Source: Martelella sp. NC20 (lineage in GTDB: Bacteria > Pseudomonadota > Alphaproteobacteria > Rhizobiales > Rhizobiaceae). Taken from it: DNA of 64,000 nt. Positions 56,935-64,000 of the stretch are shown here, in pieces. The DNA is taken from NCBI RefSeq assembly GCF_013459645.1, contig NZ_CP054861.1:5320001-5384000 (forward strand), in the 5' to 3' direction. The translations under genes were made by a program, and so were the position numbers. The notes under the pieces were generated by a model. That model did not search any database and was not told the DNA's origin. It was given only the letters and a program-made list of their open reading frames with translations. The stretch's first letter is position 1. The number at the start of each line of letters is the position of its first letter.

Positions 56935-56971
56935 TCAATATACTGAATTATCATTCACTATATTATATTGA
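56935..56971. promoter_or_regulatory. Nested inverted repeats between divergent regulator and binding-protein genes
   Basis: TCAATATA (56935-56942) pairs with TATATTGA (56964-56971); between them TGAAT TATC ATTCA (56944-56957) is a second palindrome. The stretch is far richer in AT than its surroundings. It is a likely operator for the XRE-cupin regulator and a promoter area for both directions. Confidence 0.6.
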
Positions 56972-57152
56972 GAATCCGAAAGATTGACCAGTTTTTGAGC
57001 ATTTATCGAGGCAATGTGGCCAATTTCAATGCATGACGTTCATTTCTATACAAAAATTACGCTTTATAATGAATATTTTTCAAAGAGTCATTGAATTATC
57101 ATGTCGGACCATTGAATATGGATTGTCTCTCATTCACCAACAGGAGCCCTGC

Positions 57153-58187
57153 ATGAAACCGAATAAACATGTGCTGGCGCTGACCGCATCGGCCGCGCTT
57201 TTGCTGCAAACACCCTCCGTTTTCGCCGCCGACCTGACCGTCAGCGTCAATGGCGGAATCTGGCAGGAGAGTTACCAGCGCTGCATCGCCGATGCGTTTG
57301 AGAAGGAAACAGGCAAGACCGTCGATCTGGTCCTCGGCAGCCCCGCCCAGCTTCTCAACCAGCTTGCCGCCAGCCCTGGCCAGCCGCCGGTCGACGTGCT
57401 CAACATCGCCGCCAACTGGGGTTTTTCCGCTGCCGAGCGTGGCCTCGTCGACAAGATCAACCCGGAAAAGCTGCCGCATCTCAATGAAATCGCCCCTCAG
57501 TTCGTGGAAGCGGCACAAGGCGACGGAATCTTCTTCGGCTATGGCGCCATGGGGCTTGCCTTCGACAGAACCCGGGTAGAGGCGCCGCCGAAAACCTGGG
57601 ATGAGTTTGTGGAGGGCACGATCCGAGGAGACTGGGTTGCCTCGATGCCCAGCATCAATTACGGCTCATCGGCCATTACATCAGTCTGGCTGTTCGCCCA
57701 TCTTTACGCCGATGACAACCTCGGCGACATCACTCCTGCTCTTGAAAAGATCAGGGAAATGAAGGACTCGGGCAACCTGATTTTCTGGAACAACGTCAAC
57801 GAGTTCCTCTCCCAGATCAAAAGCGGCGACGTTGATATCGGCATGTATTGGGATGGCCGCACCTGGGCCTTTCATGATGAAGGAAACCCGAACATCGACT
57901 ATATCAATCCGAAGCCCGGAGCGCCGATTGCCTCAAACTTCATTCAGAAGACCAAGGGCGCACCCGACCTGGCGTGGAAACTCATCGATATCAGTCTGCA
58001 GTCGGGCCCACAGGGCTGCTGGGGCAGCGACCTGCAATACGCCATGTCGAACGTGAACGTGAAATACACCGACCAGGTCGCAAAGCGGATTTCACCGATC
58101 GATGAGATCCTGATCCCGCCCTATGCGGAGATCAACAACCATAGCGCCCTATGGACAGATCAGTGGAATCGGATGATCGGACAGTAA
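57153..58187 (+). CDS. ABC transporter substrate-binding protein (PotD-like)
   Basis: The 344-residue protein has a Sec signal ending PSVFAA and a family 1 polyamine/opine-type fold (VSVNGGIWQESYQRCIADAF, WDEFVEGTIRGDWVAS, GDVDIGMYWDGRTWAFHDEG). The ATG at 57153 has AGGAG seven bases upstream; a long in-frame extension is rejected. It stands alone on plus, divergent from its permeases and ATPase. A cysteine pair may form a disulfide. Confidence 0.9.
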   Translation: MKPNKHVLALTASAALLLQTPSVFAADLTVSVNGGIWQESYQRCIADAFEKETGKTVDLVLGSPAQLLNQLAASPGQPPVDVLNIAANWGFSAAERGLVDKINPEKLPHLNEIAPQFVEAAQGDGIFFGYGAMGLAFDRTRVEAPPKTWDEFVEGTIRGDWVASMPSINYGSSAITSVWLFAHLYADDNLGDITPALEKIREMKDSGNLIFWNNVNEFLSQIKSGDVDIGMYWDGRTWAFHDEGNPNIDYINPKPGAPIASNFIQKTKGAPDLAWKLIDISLQSGPQGCWGSDLQYAMSNVNVKYTDQVAKRISPIDEILIPPYAEINNHSALWTDQWNRMIGQ

Positions 58188-58232
58188 TGCCCGCGCAATC
58201 AGACCGCGTCTGATGCCATGGCGCCAGGCCAT

Positions 58233-58267
58233 CAAGGCCCAGTATCCGTTGGAGATTCTGGGCCTTG
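58233..58267 (+). terminator. Long-stem hairpin after the binding-protein gene
   Basis: CAAGGCCCAG and CTGGGCCTTG are perfect ten-base arms with a 15-base loop, 46 bases after the stop. No T tract follows, so it may be a 3' end protector or an element end and not a classical terminator. Confidence 0.45.
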
Positions 58268-58399
58268 CTCCTCAAGAGGCGCATAGCTTTGCTCCGCGCC
58301 CGTTTGTTGGAGCGTCGATGTTGGATTTTTCCGGCTCTGATCATGAGGGCGGGCTGTCAGTTTGATCGGTTTTCGCTGGCAAGCGCCTGGGTAGTCCCT

Positions 58400-58570
58400 C
58401 GAACTCAGCGCTGGCTTGCGGCGTCGGGCCGGCAAACTTCTTCTTCCATGCATAGAGCGAATGCTGGCTCACGCCGAGCCACTGCGATACCTCCATACCG
58501 GATAGCCCCGCCCCCTGATCTGACGCACCGCATCGCGTTTGAAATCGTCATTGAAATTCGATTTGCTCAT
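58400..58570 (-). pseudogene. IS3-family OrfA remnant, frameshifted
   Basis: The minus strand starts MSKSNFNDDFKRDAVRQI, loses frame near a GTATGG and resumes as EVSQWLGVSQHSLYAWKKKF, the helix-turn-helix of IS3-type OrfA proteins. It stops after about 55 residues. No OrfB or element ends are present. Confidence 0.75.
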
Positions 58571-58591
58571 GATCGCCTTCTTACCTCATTT

Positions 58592-58657
58592 CTGGGCAGG
58601 ATGCCGATAGACAACAACCTTCTGGAACGCGATATCAGGCCCTTTGCCAGATCGCGC
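58592..58657 (+). pseudogene. IS66-family transposase remnant
   Basis: A short frame GRMPIDNNLLERDIRPFARS matches the conserved C-terminal block of IS66 transposases; the flanks do not continue it. It is a 22-residue relic joined to other debris. The stretch 58660-58834 holds nothing else recognised. Confidence 0.7.
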
Positions 58658-58842
58658 GTACCTGTAAGGGGCCTTTACCGCAGACCAGATCATCAGCGTG
58701 ACCCACCGCTCCCTCAGGCGGTCAATCCGACCGACTTGCCATGAGGGGTCGGACCTAAGATCCGGCACTATCTGCATAAATCATATGCAATTACCAAAAA
58801 AACCTAAAGAATTGGCATTTCTTAGGAAAAATACTTGACGTC

Positions 58843-58863
58843 CTCAACCACAATATAGTTGAG
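58843..58863. promoter_or_regulatory. Inverted repeat upstream of the MarR gene, candidate operator
   Basis: CTCAAC (58843-58848) and GTTGAG (58858-58863) are perfect arms nine bases apart, 24 bases before the MarR start. A TTGACG at 58835 could be its -35 box. MarR regulators usually bind such palindromes over their own promoters. Confidence 0.6.
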
Positions 58864-58887
58864 TATCCCAATCAAATGAGGTTTCCG

Positions 58888-59421
58888 ATGGTTTCAGACG
58901 CACCCAAAGACAGCGCCGACGATATCTGGCCGGGCGAGGGACTGGAGGTTTCTCCGGAAACGGTCGACCTCGACGTCCTAAACGACACGTTCAGCTATTT
59001 CATACGCGATCTGAACATTGCCCTCAGCCGTGACTGGGATGCCCGGCTGGAGGACGTGCCGGAAATGCTGGGCACGGGGAAGGTGAGCGTCCTGTTCCTT
59101 GCCAACAACTATCCGGGCATCCATCCTTCCACAATTGCGCAGGTCATCATGCGCGACCGCGCCGAGATCACCCGGACGGTGACCGCCATGGAAAAGGCCG
59201 GACTGATCTATCGCCGCCCGGGACGCAAGGATTCCCGAGCATGGTCGTTGTTCCTGACCGAACAGGGCGAGACTGTCTTGGAAAAAGTTCGCACGCGCAT
59301 TCTCGAGTCACGGGCGTTCCTCTCTGACATTTCAGACGAGGAGTATGAGCAGGCGATGTCCATTCTGCGGAAAATCTACTGGCGTCTGGTCATGACGCCG
59401 CGCCCGGCAGGAGGCCGCTGA
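58888..59421 (+). CDS. MarR-family transcriptional regulator
   Basis: A 177-residue regulator with the winged-helix core IHPSTIAQVIMRDRAEITRT, VTAMEKAGLIYRRPGRKDSR and LFLTEQGE. The ATG at 58888 is chosen because GAGG lies six bases upstream; an ATG four codons earlier would include that box. Its TGA overlaps the next start (TGATG), so it is co-translated with the SDR. Confidence 0.92.
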   Translation: MVSDAPKDSADDIWPGEGLEVSPETVDLDVLNDTFSYFIRDLNIALSRDWDARLEDVPEMLGTGKVSVLFLANNYPGIHPSTIAQVIMRDRAEITRTVTAMEKAGLIYRRPGRKDSRAWSLFLTEQGETVLEKVRTRILESRAFLSDISDEEYEQAMSILRKIYWRLVMTPRPAGGR

Positions 59422-60113
59422 TGACGCAAGGGCGGGTTGCATTGATCACGGGAGCGCGGCGCGGTATCGGACATGCAATCGCCAGCCGGCTGCTCCATGA
59501 TGGCTGGAACGTATCGCTCGGCCTGCGCCAGCCGCAACAGGACTGGCAGGAAAGCCCGGCGATCCAGACTTTTCCCTACGACGCGACGCGAGGTGGCGAG
59601 GACGAATGGGTGGCCCCCGCACTTGCCCGCTTCGGACGGATTGACGCCATCATCGCCAATGCCGGTGTCATGATCCCGCAATCGGTCGCCGAAATTTCCG
59701 ATGAAGACCTCGACACGATGTGGCGCGTCAACGTTCGCGCGCCGCAACGTCTCGCCCGCGCGGCCTTTCCCGCGCTGGGCCAATCCGGAACGGGACGGAT
59801 CATCATCATTGCGTCCCTCTCGGGCAAGCGCGTGGCTTCCGTTTCGTCGTCAGCCTATGCGCTGACCAAACATGCCGCCGTGGCGCTGGCGCACGGCCTG
59901 CGTCAGGCGGGTTTTGAACAGGGGATTCGGGCGACGGCGATCTGCCCCGGGTTCGTCGCCACAGACATGGGTCGTGCGGTAGCGCCATTCGATGCGGAAG
60001 ACATGACCTCGCCCGGCGACATTGCCGATATCGTGGCTGACGTCATCGACCTGCCGAACAGTGCCAGCGTAGCGGAACTGGCGATCAATTGTCGGGCCGA
60101 GCCGTCCTTCTAG
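59421..60113 (+). CDS. Short-chain dehydrogenase/reductase
   Basis: A 230-residue SDR: nucleotide motif ITGARRGIGHA at residues 8-18, IIANAG, the serine in IIIIASLSGKR, and the catalytic YALTK in a shortened form (SSAYALTKHAAVALAH). PGFVATDMG follows. It would oxidise or reduce a carbonyl or alcohol linked to the compound imported by the following transporter. 247 bases without a gene separate it from the binding-protein gene. Confidence 0.9.
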   Translation: MTQGRVALITGARRGIGHAIASRLLHDGWNVSLGLRQPQQDWQESPAIQTFPYDATRGGEDEWVAPALARFGRIDAIIANAGVMIPQSVAEISDEDLDTMWRVNVRAPQRLARAAFPALGQSGTGRIIIIASLSGKRVASVSSSAYALTKHAAVALAHGLRQAGFEQGIRATAICPGFVATDMGRAVAPFDAEDMTSPGDIADIVADVIDLPNSASVAELAINCRAEPSF

Positions 60114-60360
60114 GGACGCTGTTTGCCCCATGAGTTGCCGCCCGGTTGCGGCGTGTCGGGTGGTGCCTCGACGGCGAAAAACGCCGCAGCCCCCGGCCAA
60201 GAACAGAAGCCGGAATTTCGCCCGTGCATTGGCGACGCAATCCGGCCTCGAAAGGCGCACGCCTTTACAATGAAGAACTGACGCTTCCTGCCCGCCCGTT
60301 CGGACAGGGATGGACTGTTTCATGCCGAAATTTGCAAAAACGCCAGAAAAAGGGAACAGC

Positions 60361-62016
60361 ATGACCACGAAACAGAGTAAATTCCATGCCAGCAGACGCC
60401 AGATGCTTGCCATGCTCGGCATCGGTACCGCCAGCGCCGCCATGCCGGGTCTGTTCAGGGCCGGCCCGGCCGCTGCACAAGACGCACCGAAAGGCCAGAT
60501 CGTCCTCGGCTTTTCGCAGGAACCGACGGTTTTCAACCCCCACCTGCTTCATATCGAGGTCGATGAAGGGATTTATTTCGCCATCTTCGATCCGCTTTTC
60601 GGGGTCGATGAAAAGGGCGCGTTCTACCCCTGCCTCGCAGCGGAAGTTCCCACAGTCGCCAATGGCGGCATCTCGGAAGATGGCCTGAAATGGCGGATGA
60701 AGCTGCGCGACGGCGTGACCTGGCATGATGGCACGCCGTTCACCGCCGAAGATGTCAAATTCACGATGGAACTGCTGGTCAACCCGGATTTCAACAGCTG
60801 GCGCCATACCGGCCACGAACTGGTGCGCGATCTGACCGTCGTTTCCCCCACCGAGCTGGCCTGGACGATGGCCGAGCCATACGCACCCTACGCATCGATC
60901 CTGGCCTCGACTTTTATCGTGCCCAAACATGCCTTTGACGGTCAGGCCGACCTCAACAACACGCCATTCAACAATGCTCCCGTTGGAACCGGGCCCTTCA
61001 AGTGGAGCAAGCGTGTTGCCGGTGACTATATCGAAATGGCGGCAAACACAGACTATTATGGCGACGGCCCCTTCGTCGAACGCCTGATCGTCAAATATAT
61101 TCCGGACCTGACCGTGATGTACACGCAGTTCAAGACCGGCGATATCGATGTCATCGGCCTGCAGGGCATCAGCGCCGATCACTATGACGAAGCGTCAAAA
61201 CTGTCAGACCGCGTCGTGGTCAAGGCACCGGGAAGCCCGATCGAAACCTTCTCGCTGAACCTCGGCCTTCCCGTTTTTCAGGACAAGGCCGTGCGTCAGG
61301 CGCTCTATCTCGCCATCGACAAGGCATCGATCATCGATGCGCTCTATTTCGGCCTGCCGGTCGCCACCGAAAGCTATATGCCGCAGCAGGCCTATTACTA
61401 CGATCCCGACCTTCCGAAGCATGAATTCAACATCGAAAAGGCCAATGCCCTGCTGGAGGATGCCGGCTGGAAAATGGGCTCCGATGGCGTGCGCGTGAAG
61501 GATGGGCTGCGGCTCTCCTTCGAAAACGCGACGACGTCCGGCAACCATCTGCGTGAGCAGATGCAGCAGTTCATGCAGCAGACCTTTGCCCAGATCGGCG
61601 CCGAGATGACCATCCGCAATCTGCCGCCCGCGGTCATGTGGGGCGATAACTGGATGCTATCGCAGTATCAGAGCGCCATCGCCGGCATCGTCTTCCTCAC
61701 TGGCGGCGATCCTGATACATCGGACTATTTCGGTTCCAAGGCCATTCCAGCCCAGGGCGGCGCGGGCCAGAACACCTGGCAATGGAAGAATGCGGAAGTC
61801 GATACGCTGCTGAAGCAGGGTGCCGAGATATTCGTGCCGGAAGAGCGCAGGAAGGTCTATTTCAAGATCCAGGAACTGGTGCGCGACGAGTTGCCCTTCC
61901 TGCCGCTCCATCAGTTCACCGACCTGCGCGGCTACAAGACGGGTATCGAAGGTTTCGAGCCTAATGTGAACGTCCGGATCGATGACTGGAACGTTGGCAC
62001 CTGGCGCTGGAGCTGA
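60361..62016 (+). CDS. Peptide/nickel-type ABC transporter substrate-binding protein (SBP family 5), Tat-exported
   Basis: The 551-residue protein starts MTTKQSKFHASRRQMLAMLG; SRRQML is a twin-arginine signal, cleaved near AAAQDAP. The mature part has family 5 hallmarks: WRMKLRDGVTWHDGTPFTAEDV, PVGTGPFKW and a C-terminal lobe. AAGGG precedes the ATG at 60361; upstream in-frame codons are rejected. First gene of a Dpp/Opp-like importer. Confidence 0.92.
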   Translation: MTTKQSKFHASRRQMLAMLGIGTASAAMPGLFRAGPAAAQDAPKGQIVLGFSQEPTVFNPHLLHIEVDEGIYFAIFDPLFGVDEKGAFYPCLAAEVPTVANGGISEDGLKWRMKLRDGVTWHDGTPFTAEDVKFTMELLVNPDFNSWRHTGHELVRDLTVVSPTELAWTMAEPYAPYASILASTFIVPKHAFDGQADLNNTPFNNAPVGTGPFKWSKRVAGDYIEMAANTDYYGDGPFVERLIVKYIPDLTVMYTQFKTGDIDVIGLQGISADHYDEASKLSDRVVVKAPGSPIETFSLNLGLPVFQDKAVRQALYLAIDKASIIDALYFGLPVATESYMPQQAYYYDPDLPKHEFNIEKANALLEDAGWKMGSDGVRVKDGLRLSFENATTSGNHLREQMQQFMQQTFAQIGAEMTIRNLPPAVMWGDNWMLSQYQSAIAGIVFLTGGDPDTSDYFGSKAIPAQGGAGQNTWQWKNAEVDTLLKQGAEIFVPEERRKVYFKIQELVRDELPFLPLHQFTDLRGYKTGIEGFEPNVNVRIDDWNVGTWRWS

Positions 62017-62022
62017 GCGCTC

Positions 62023-62042
62023 GCCGGGCCTTTCGGCCCGGC
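62023..62042 (+). promoter_or_regulatory. Intercistronic hairpin after the binding-protein gene
   Basis: GCCGGGCC TTTC GGCCCGGC is a perfect eight-pair stem seven bases after the stop, without a T tract. Position suggests mRNA stabilisation or partial termination, favouring binding-protein expression. Confidence 0.6.
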
Positions 62043-62080
62043 AACCCCCTCCCCGATGTCCATGAAAACGGAGAGCCGCG

Positions 62081-63031
62081 TTGCTAAGGTTTCTGCTGAA
62101 CAGGCTAGGTCAGAGTCTGATCCTGTTGCTGGTCGTGTCGCTGATAGGCTTCAGCGTACTGATGCTGGCGCCCGGCGGCCCCATGTCGAAATTCGCCCTG
62201 ACGCCTGGAATCGGCAAGGCGGACCTCGACCGCATCGCTCACCAGATGGGGCTCGATCGTCCCATTCTGGTCCAGTATGTCGACTGGTTATGGAATCTCG
62301 TTCGCGGCGACTGGGGCGTCTCCTTTCGCGACGGCCGTCCGGTGCTTTCGATCATCGGTGAACATCTGTTCGCAACCCTGCTGCTGATGGGCAGCTCAAC
62401 GGTGATCGCCATCGGTCTGGGAACATGGATCGGCATGAAGAGCGCCATTCGGCGTTATTCCATCTTCGATTACACGGCAACAGTCGGCACCATGATCGCC
62501 CTGTCCATCCCGACCTTCTGGTTCGGCCTGGTCGCAATCTACATATTCTCGCTGGAACTCGGTTGGTTTCCCGCCGGCAACATGTACACGATCGGCAACC
62601 AATCGGTCCTCGACTATCTCCACCACCTCGTCCTGCCGGCAATCGTGCTTGCGCTGGTCAACATCGCCATCTGGAGCCGCTATATGCGCGCCTCCATGCT
62701 GGAGGCGATCGGCCAGGAATTCGTCAAGACGGCGCGCGCCAAGGGCGTCCCGGAACGGGTCATCATGCGCCGCCATGTCGCGCGCAACGCCCTGCTGCCG
62801 ATGATCACGCTGGCGGGAATGCAGATCCCGCAACTGCTTGGCGGAGCGCTGGTTGCCGAAACCGTCTTCACTTGGCCGGGTATGGGGCGGCTGTTTCTCG
62901 ATAGCCTCGGCTACAGCGACTATCCGGTGATCATGGGACTACTGATGTTTTCAGCCATTCTCACCATTCTCGGAAGCTTCATGGCCGATGTCCTGACAGC
63001 ACTTGTAGATCCGCGCATACGGCTTGCCTGA
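62081..63031 (+). CDS. Dipeptide-type ABC transporter permease (DppB-like)
   Basis: A 316-residue permease starting at TTG (MLRFLLNRLGQSLILLLVVS) with GGAG eight bases upstream. FARTARAKG-type motif appears as FVKTARAKGVPERVI, and ALVAETVFTWPGMGRL is the family's C-terminal mark. The next permease starts 11 bases after its stop. Confidence 0.93.
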   Translation: MLRFLLNRLGQSLILLLVVSLIGFSVLMLAPGGPMSKFALTPGIGKADLDRIAHQMGLDRPILVQYVDWLWNLVRGDWGVSFRDGRPVLSIIGEHLFATLLLMGSSTVIAIGLGTWIGMKSAIRRYSIFDYTATVGTMIALSIPTFWFGLVAIYIFSLELGWFPAGNMYTIGNQSVLDYLHHLVLPAIVLALVNIAIWSRYMRASMLEAIGQEFVKTARAKGVPERVIMRRHVARNALLPMITLAGMQIPQLLGGALVAETVFTWPGMGRLFLDSLGYSDYPVIMGLLMFSAILTILGSFMADVLTALVDPRIRLA

Positions 63032-63041
63032 GGAGCGCTTC

Positions 63042-63917
63042 ATGACCACCACCGCAGATGTCATTTTGCCGCCGCGTCCGCAAAACCGGGTTCTGAAGCG
63101 CTTCCTGCGCCACCGGCTGGCGGTTTTCGGGCTCGCCGTCATCGTCGCGCTCACGCTGGCCTGCATTTTTGGCCCCTTTCTGGTTCCCTACGACCAGCTC
63201 TATATCGACCTTCGCGCCCGCAATGTCCCGCCATTGACCGGCGGCCACATTTTCGGCACTGACCCGCTGGGACGCGATGTGGCAGCCCGGCTGTTCATGG
63301 CCGGACGGGTTTCGCTTTCCGCCGGCGTGGCGGCCATGCTGTTGTCCACCATTATCGGCGTGCTTGTCGGCACGATATCCGGTTTTTACGGCGGCCGCAC
63401 CGGCGCCGTTCTCATGCGGATCGTCGATGGATTTCTCGCCTTTCCCGGCGTCTTCCTGATGCTGACGCTCGCCGCCTTCGTGCATCCGAGCCCGTTCATG
63501 ATCACCGTCATCATCGCCGCGACCAGCTGGATGCAGGTGGCACGGGTGGTCGATGCCGAGGTCCGCTCGCTGCGCAACCGCGAATTCGTCCTGGCGGCGA
63601 CCATGCTCGGCCTGAGGCCAAACCAGGTCATGTTCCGTGAAATCCTGCCGAACGTGATGGGGCCGATCATCGTCTCGGCAACACTGACCATCGCCAACGC
63701 GATCCTGCTGGAAGCCTACATCTCCTTCCTCGGCTATGGCATCCAGCCACCGCTTCCCTCCTGGGGCAACATGCTGAACGGCGCCCAGCAATATCTGGCG
63801 ACGGCCCCCTGGCTTGCCATCGTGCCCGGCGTGGCAATCACATTGGCGGTGACGGGGTTCAACTTCGTTGGCGACGGGTTGCGCGATGCGCTCGATGTGC
63901 GTGGAGATGCAAAATGA
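63042..63917 (+). CDS. Dipeptide-type ABC transporter permease (DppC-like)
   Basis: A 291-residue permease with FGTDPLGRDVAARLFMAGRV and the coupling motif REFVLAATMLGLRPNQVMFR. The ATG at 63042 has GAGGAG six bases upstream; a TTG at 63024 overlaps the previous gene. Pairs with DppB. Confidence 0.93.
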   Translation: MTTTADVILPPRPQNRVLKRFLRHRLAVFGLAVIVALTLACIFGPFLVPYDQLYIDLRARNVPPLTGGHIFGTDPLGRDVAARLFMAGRVSLSAGVAAMLLSTIIGVLVGTISGFYGGRTGAVLMRIVDGFLAFPGVFLMLTLAAFVHPSPFMITVIIAATSWMQVARVVDAEVRSLRNREFVLAATMLGLRPNQVMFREILPNVMGPIIVSATLTIANAILLEAYISFLGYGIQPPLPSWGNMLNGAQQYLATAPWLAIVPGVAITLAVTGFNFVGDGLRDALDVRGDAK

Positions 63918-64000
63918 CCCCACTCACCTCTCCATCCGTTTGCAAGCCGGAGACGCACGTGACACCCGTTTTGACCGTTGAAAACCTGACCGTTGCATTG
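63914..64000 (+). CDS. Dpp/Opp-type ABC transporter ATP-binding protein, partial (5' end only)
   Basis: A frame opens at ATG 63914, overlapping the DppC stop (ATGA), and reads to the window edge with VLTVENLTVAL, the usual start of DppD/OppD ATPases. A GTG at 63959 with GGAG six bases upstream is an equally likely true start. No nucleotide motif is reached. Confidence 0.75.
   Translation, partial: MTPLTSPSVCKPETHVTPVLTVENLTVAL

Noticed and set aside
1..64000. CRISPR arrays, rRNA and tRNA genes
   Set aside because: No regularly spaced repeats and no tRNA-like T-loop with acceptor stem were found by reading, including next to the integrase remnant.

Overview
The window looks like one replicon segment of a GC-rich alphaproteobacterium of the Rhizobiales (Hyphomicrobiales). 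The grounds are the density of ABC-type solute importers paired with catabolic enzymes, IS21, IS630, IS110 and IS66 family debris of rhizobial type, and a palindromic mosaic repeat like those scattered through Rhizobium and Agrobacterium genomes. This placement is by gene style only. No rRNA, tRNA or CRISPR array was seen.

Layout. (1) 1-8.1 kb, minus strand: a LacI-controlled CUT1 sugar importer with a GH127 beta-L-arabinofuranosidase-like enzyme and a partial PdxA-family dehydrogenase that runs off the left edge. (2) 8.4-16.3 kb, plus strand: a LysR regulator, a polar amino-acid ABC importer, a PLP lyase of the cystathionine lyase family, an M20 peptidase and an FAD-dependent amine or amino-acid oxidase. 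(3) 16.3-21.2 kb: a decayed mobile and defence segment. It holds an IS630 element with a deleted DNA-binding domain, a shattered tyrosine recombinase, an intact AbiEi/AbiEii toxin-antitoxin pair with a palindrome at its start codon, the first part of a SIR2-like gene, and half of an IS870-like element ending at the stop codon of a sulfurtransferase gene.

(4) 21.2-34.5 kb: a CoA-thioester catabolic island with EtfAB, a MaoC hydratase, two SDR-type proteins, a thiolase plus DUF35 pair, a zinc alcohol dehydrogenase, a LysR regulator, a HpcH/citramalyl-CoA-type lyase, a mesaconyl/itaconyl-CoA-type hydratase, an AMP-forming CoA ligase and an acyl-CoA dehydrogenase. Most of it looks poorer in GC than its surroundings. 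(5) 34.5-38.5 kb: an IS21 element that is frameshifted in istB, carries a two-hairpin repeat in istA and has an IS110-family element nested inside it. (6) 38.5-44.9 kb: three truncated genes at recombination scars, then a polyamine/iron-type ABC importer that lacks a full second permease, and a GH3 glucosidase.

(7) 45.3-58.2 kb: an aldehyde dehydrogenase, HyuB/HyuA hydantoinase-oxoprolinase pair, ArgE-like deacetylase, FAD oxidoreductase, ABC permeases and ATPase and an XRE-cupin regulator, all on minus, with the matching binding protein divergent on plus. (8) 58.2-58.8 kb: small IS3 and IS66 remnants. (9) 58.9-64 kb: MarR regulator, SDR and a Dpp/Opp-type importer that runs off the right edge.

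The most interesting parts are the CoA island, which brings together hydratases and a lyase resembling C5-dicarboxylate (itaconate, mesaconate, citramalate) chemistry in an unfamiliar set, and the defence remnant around AbiE and the cut SIR2 gene. Function assignments rest on family motifs read by eye; substrates are inferred throughout.
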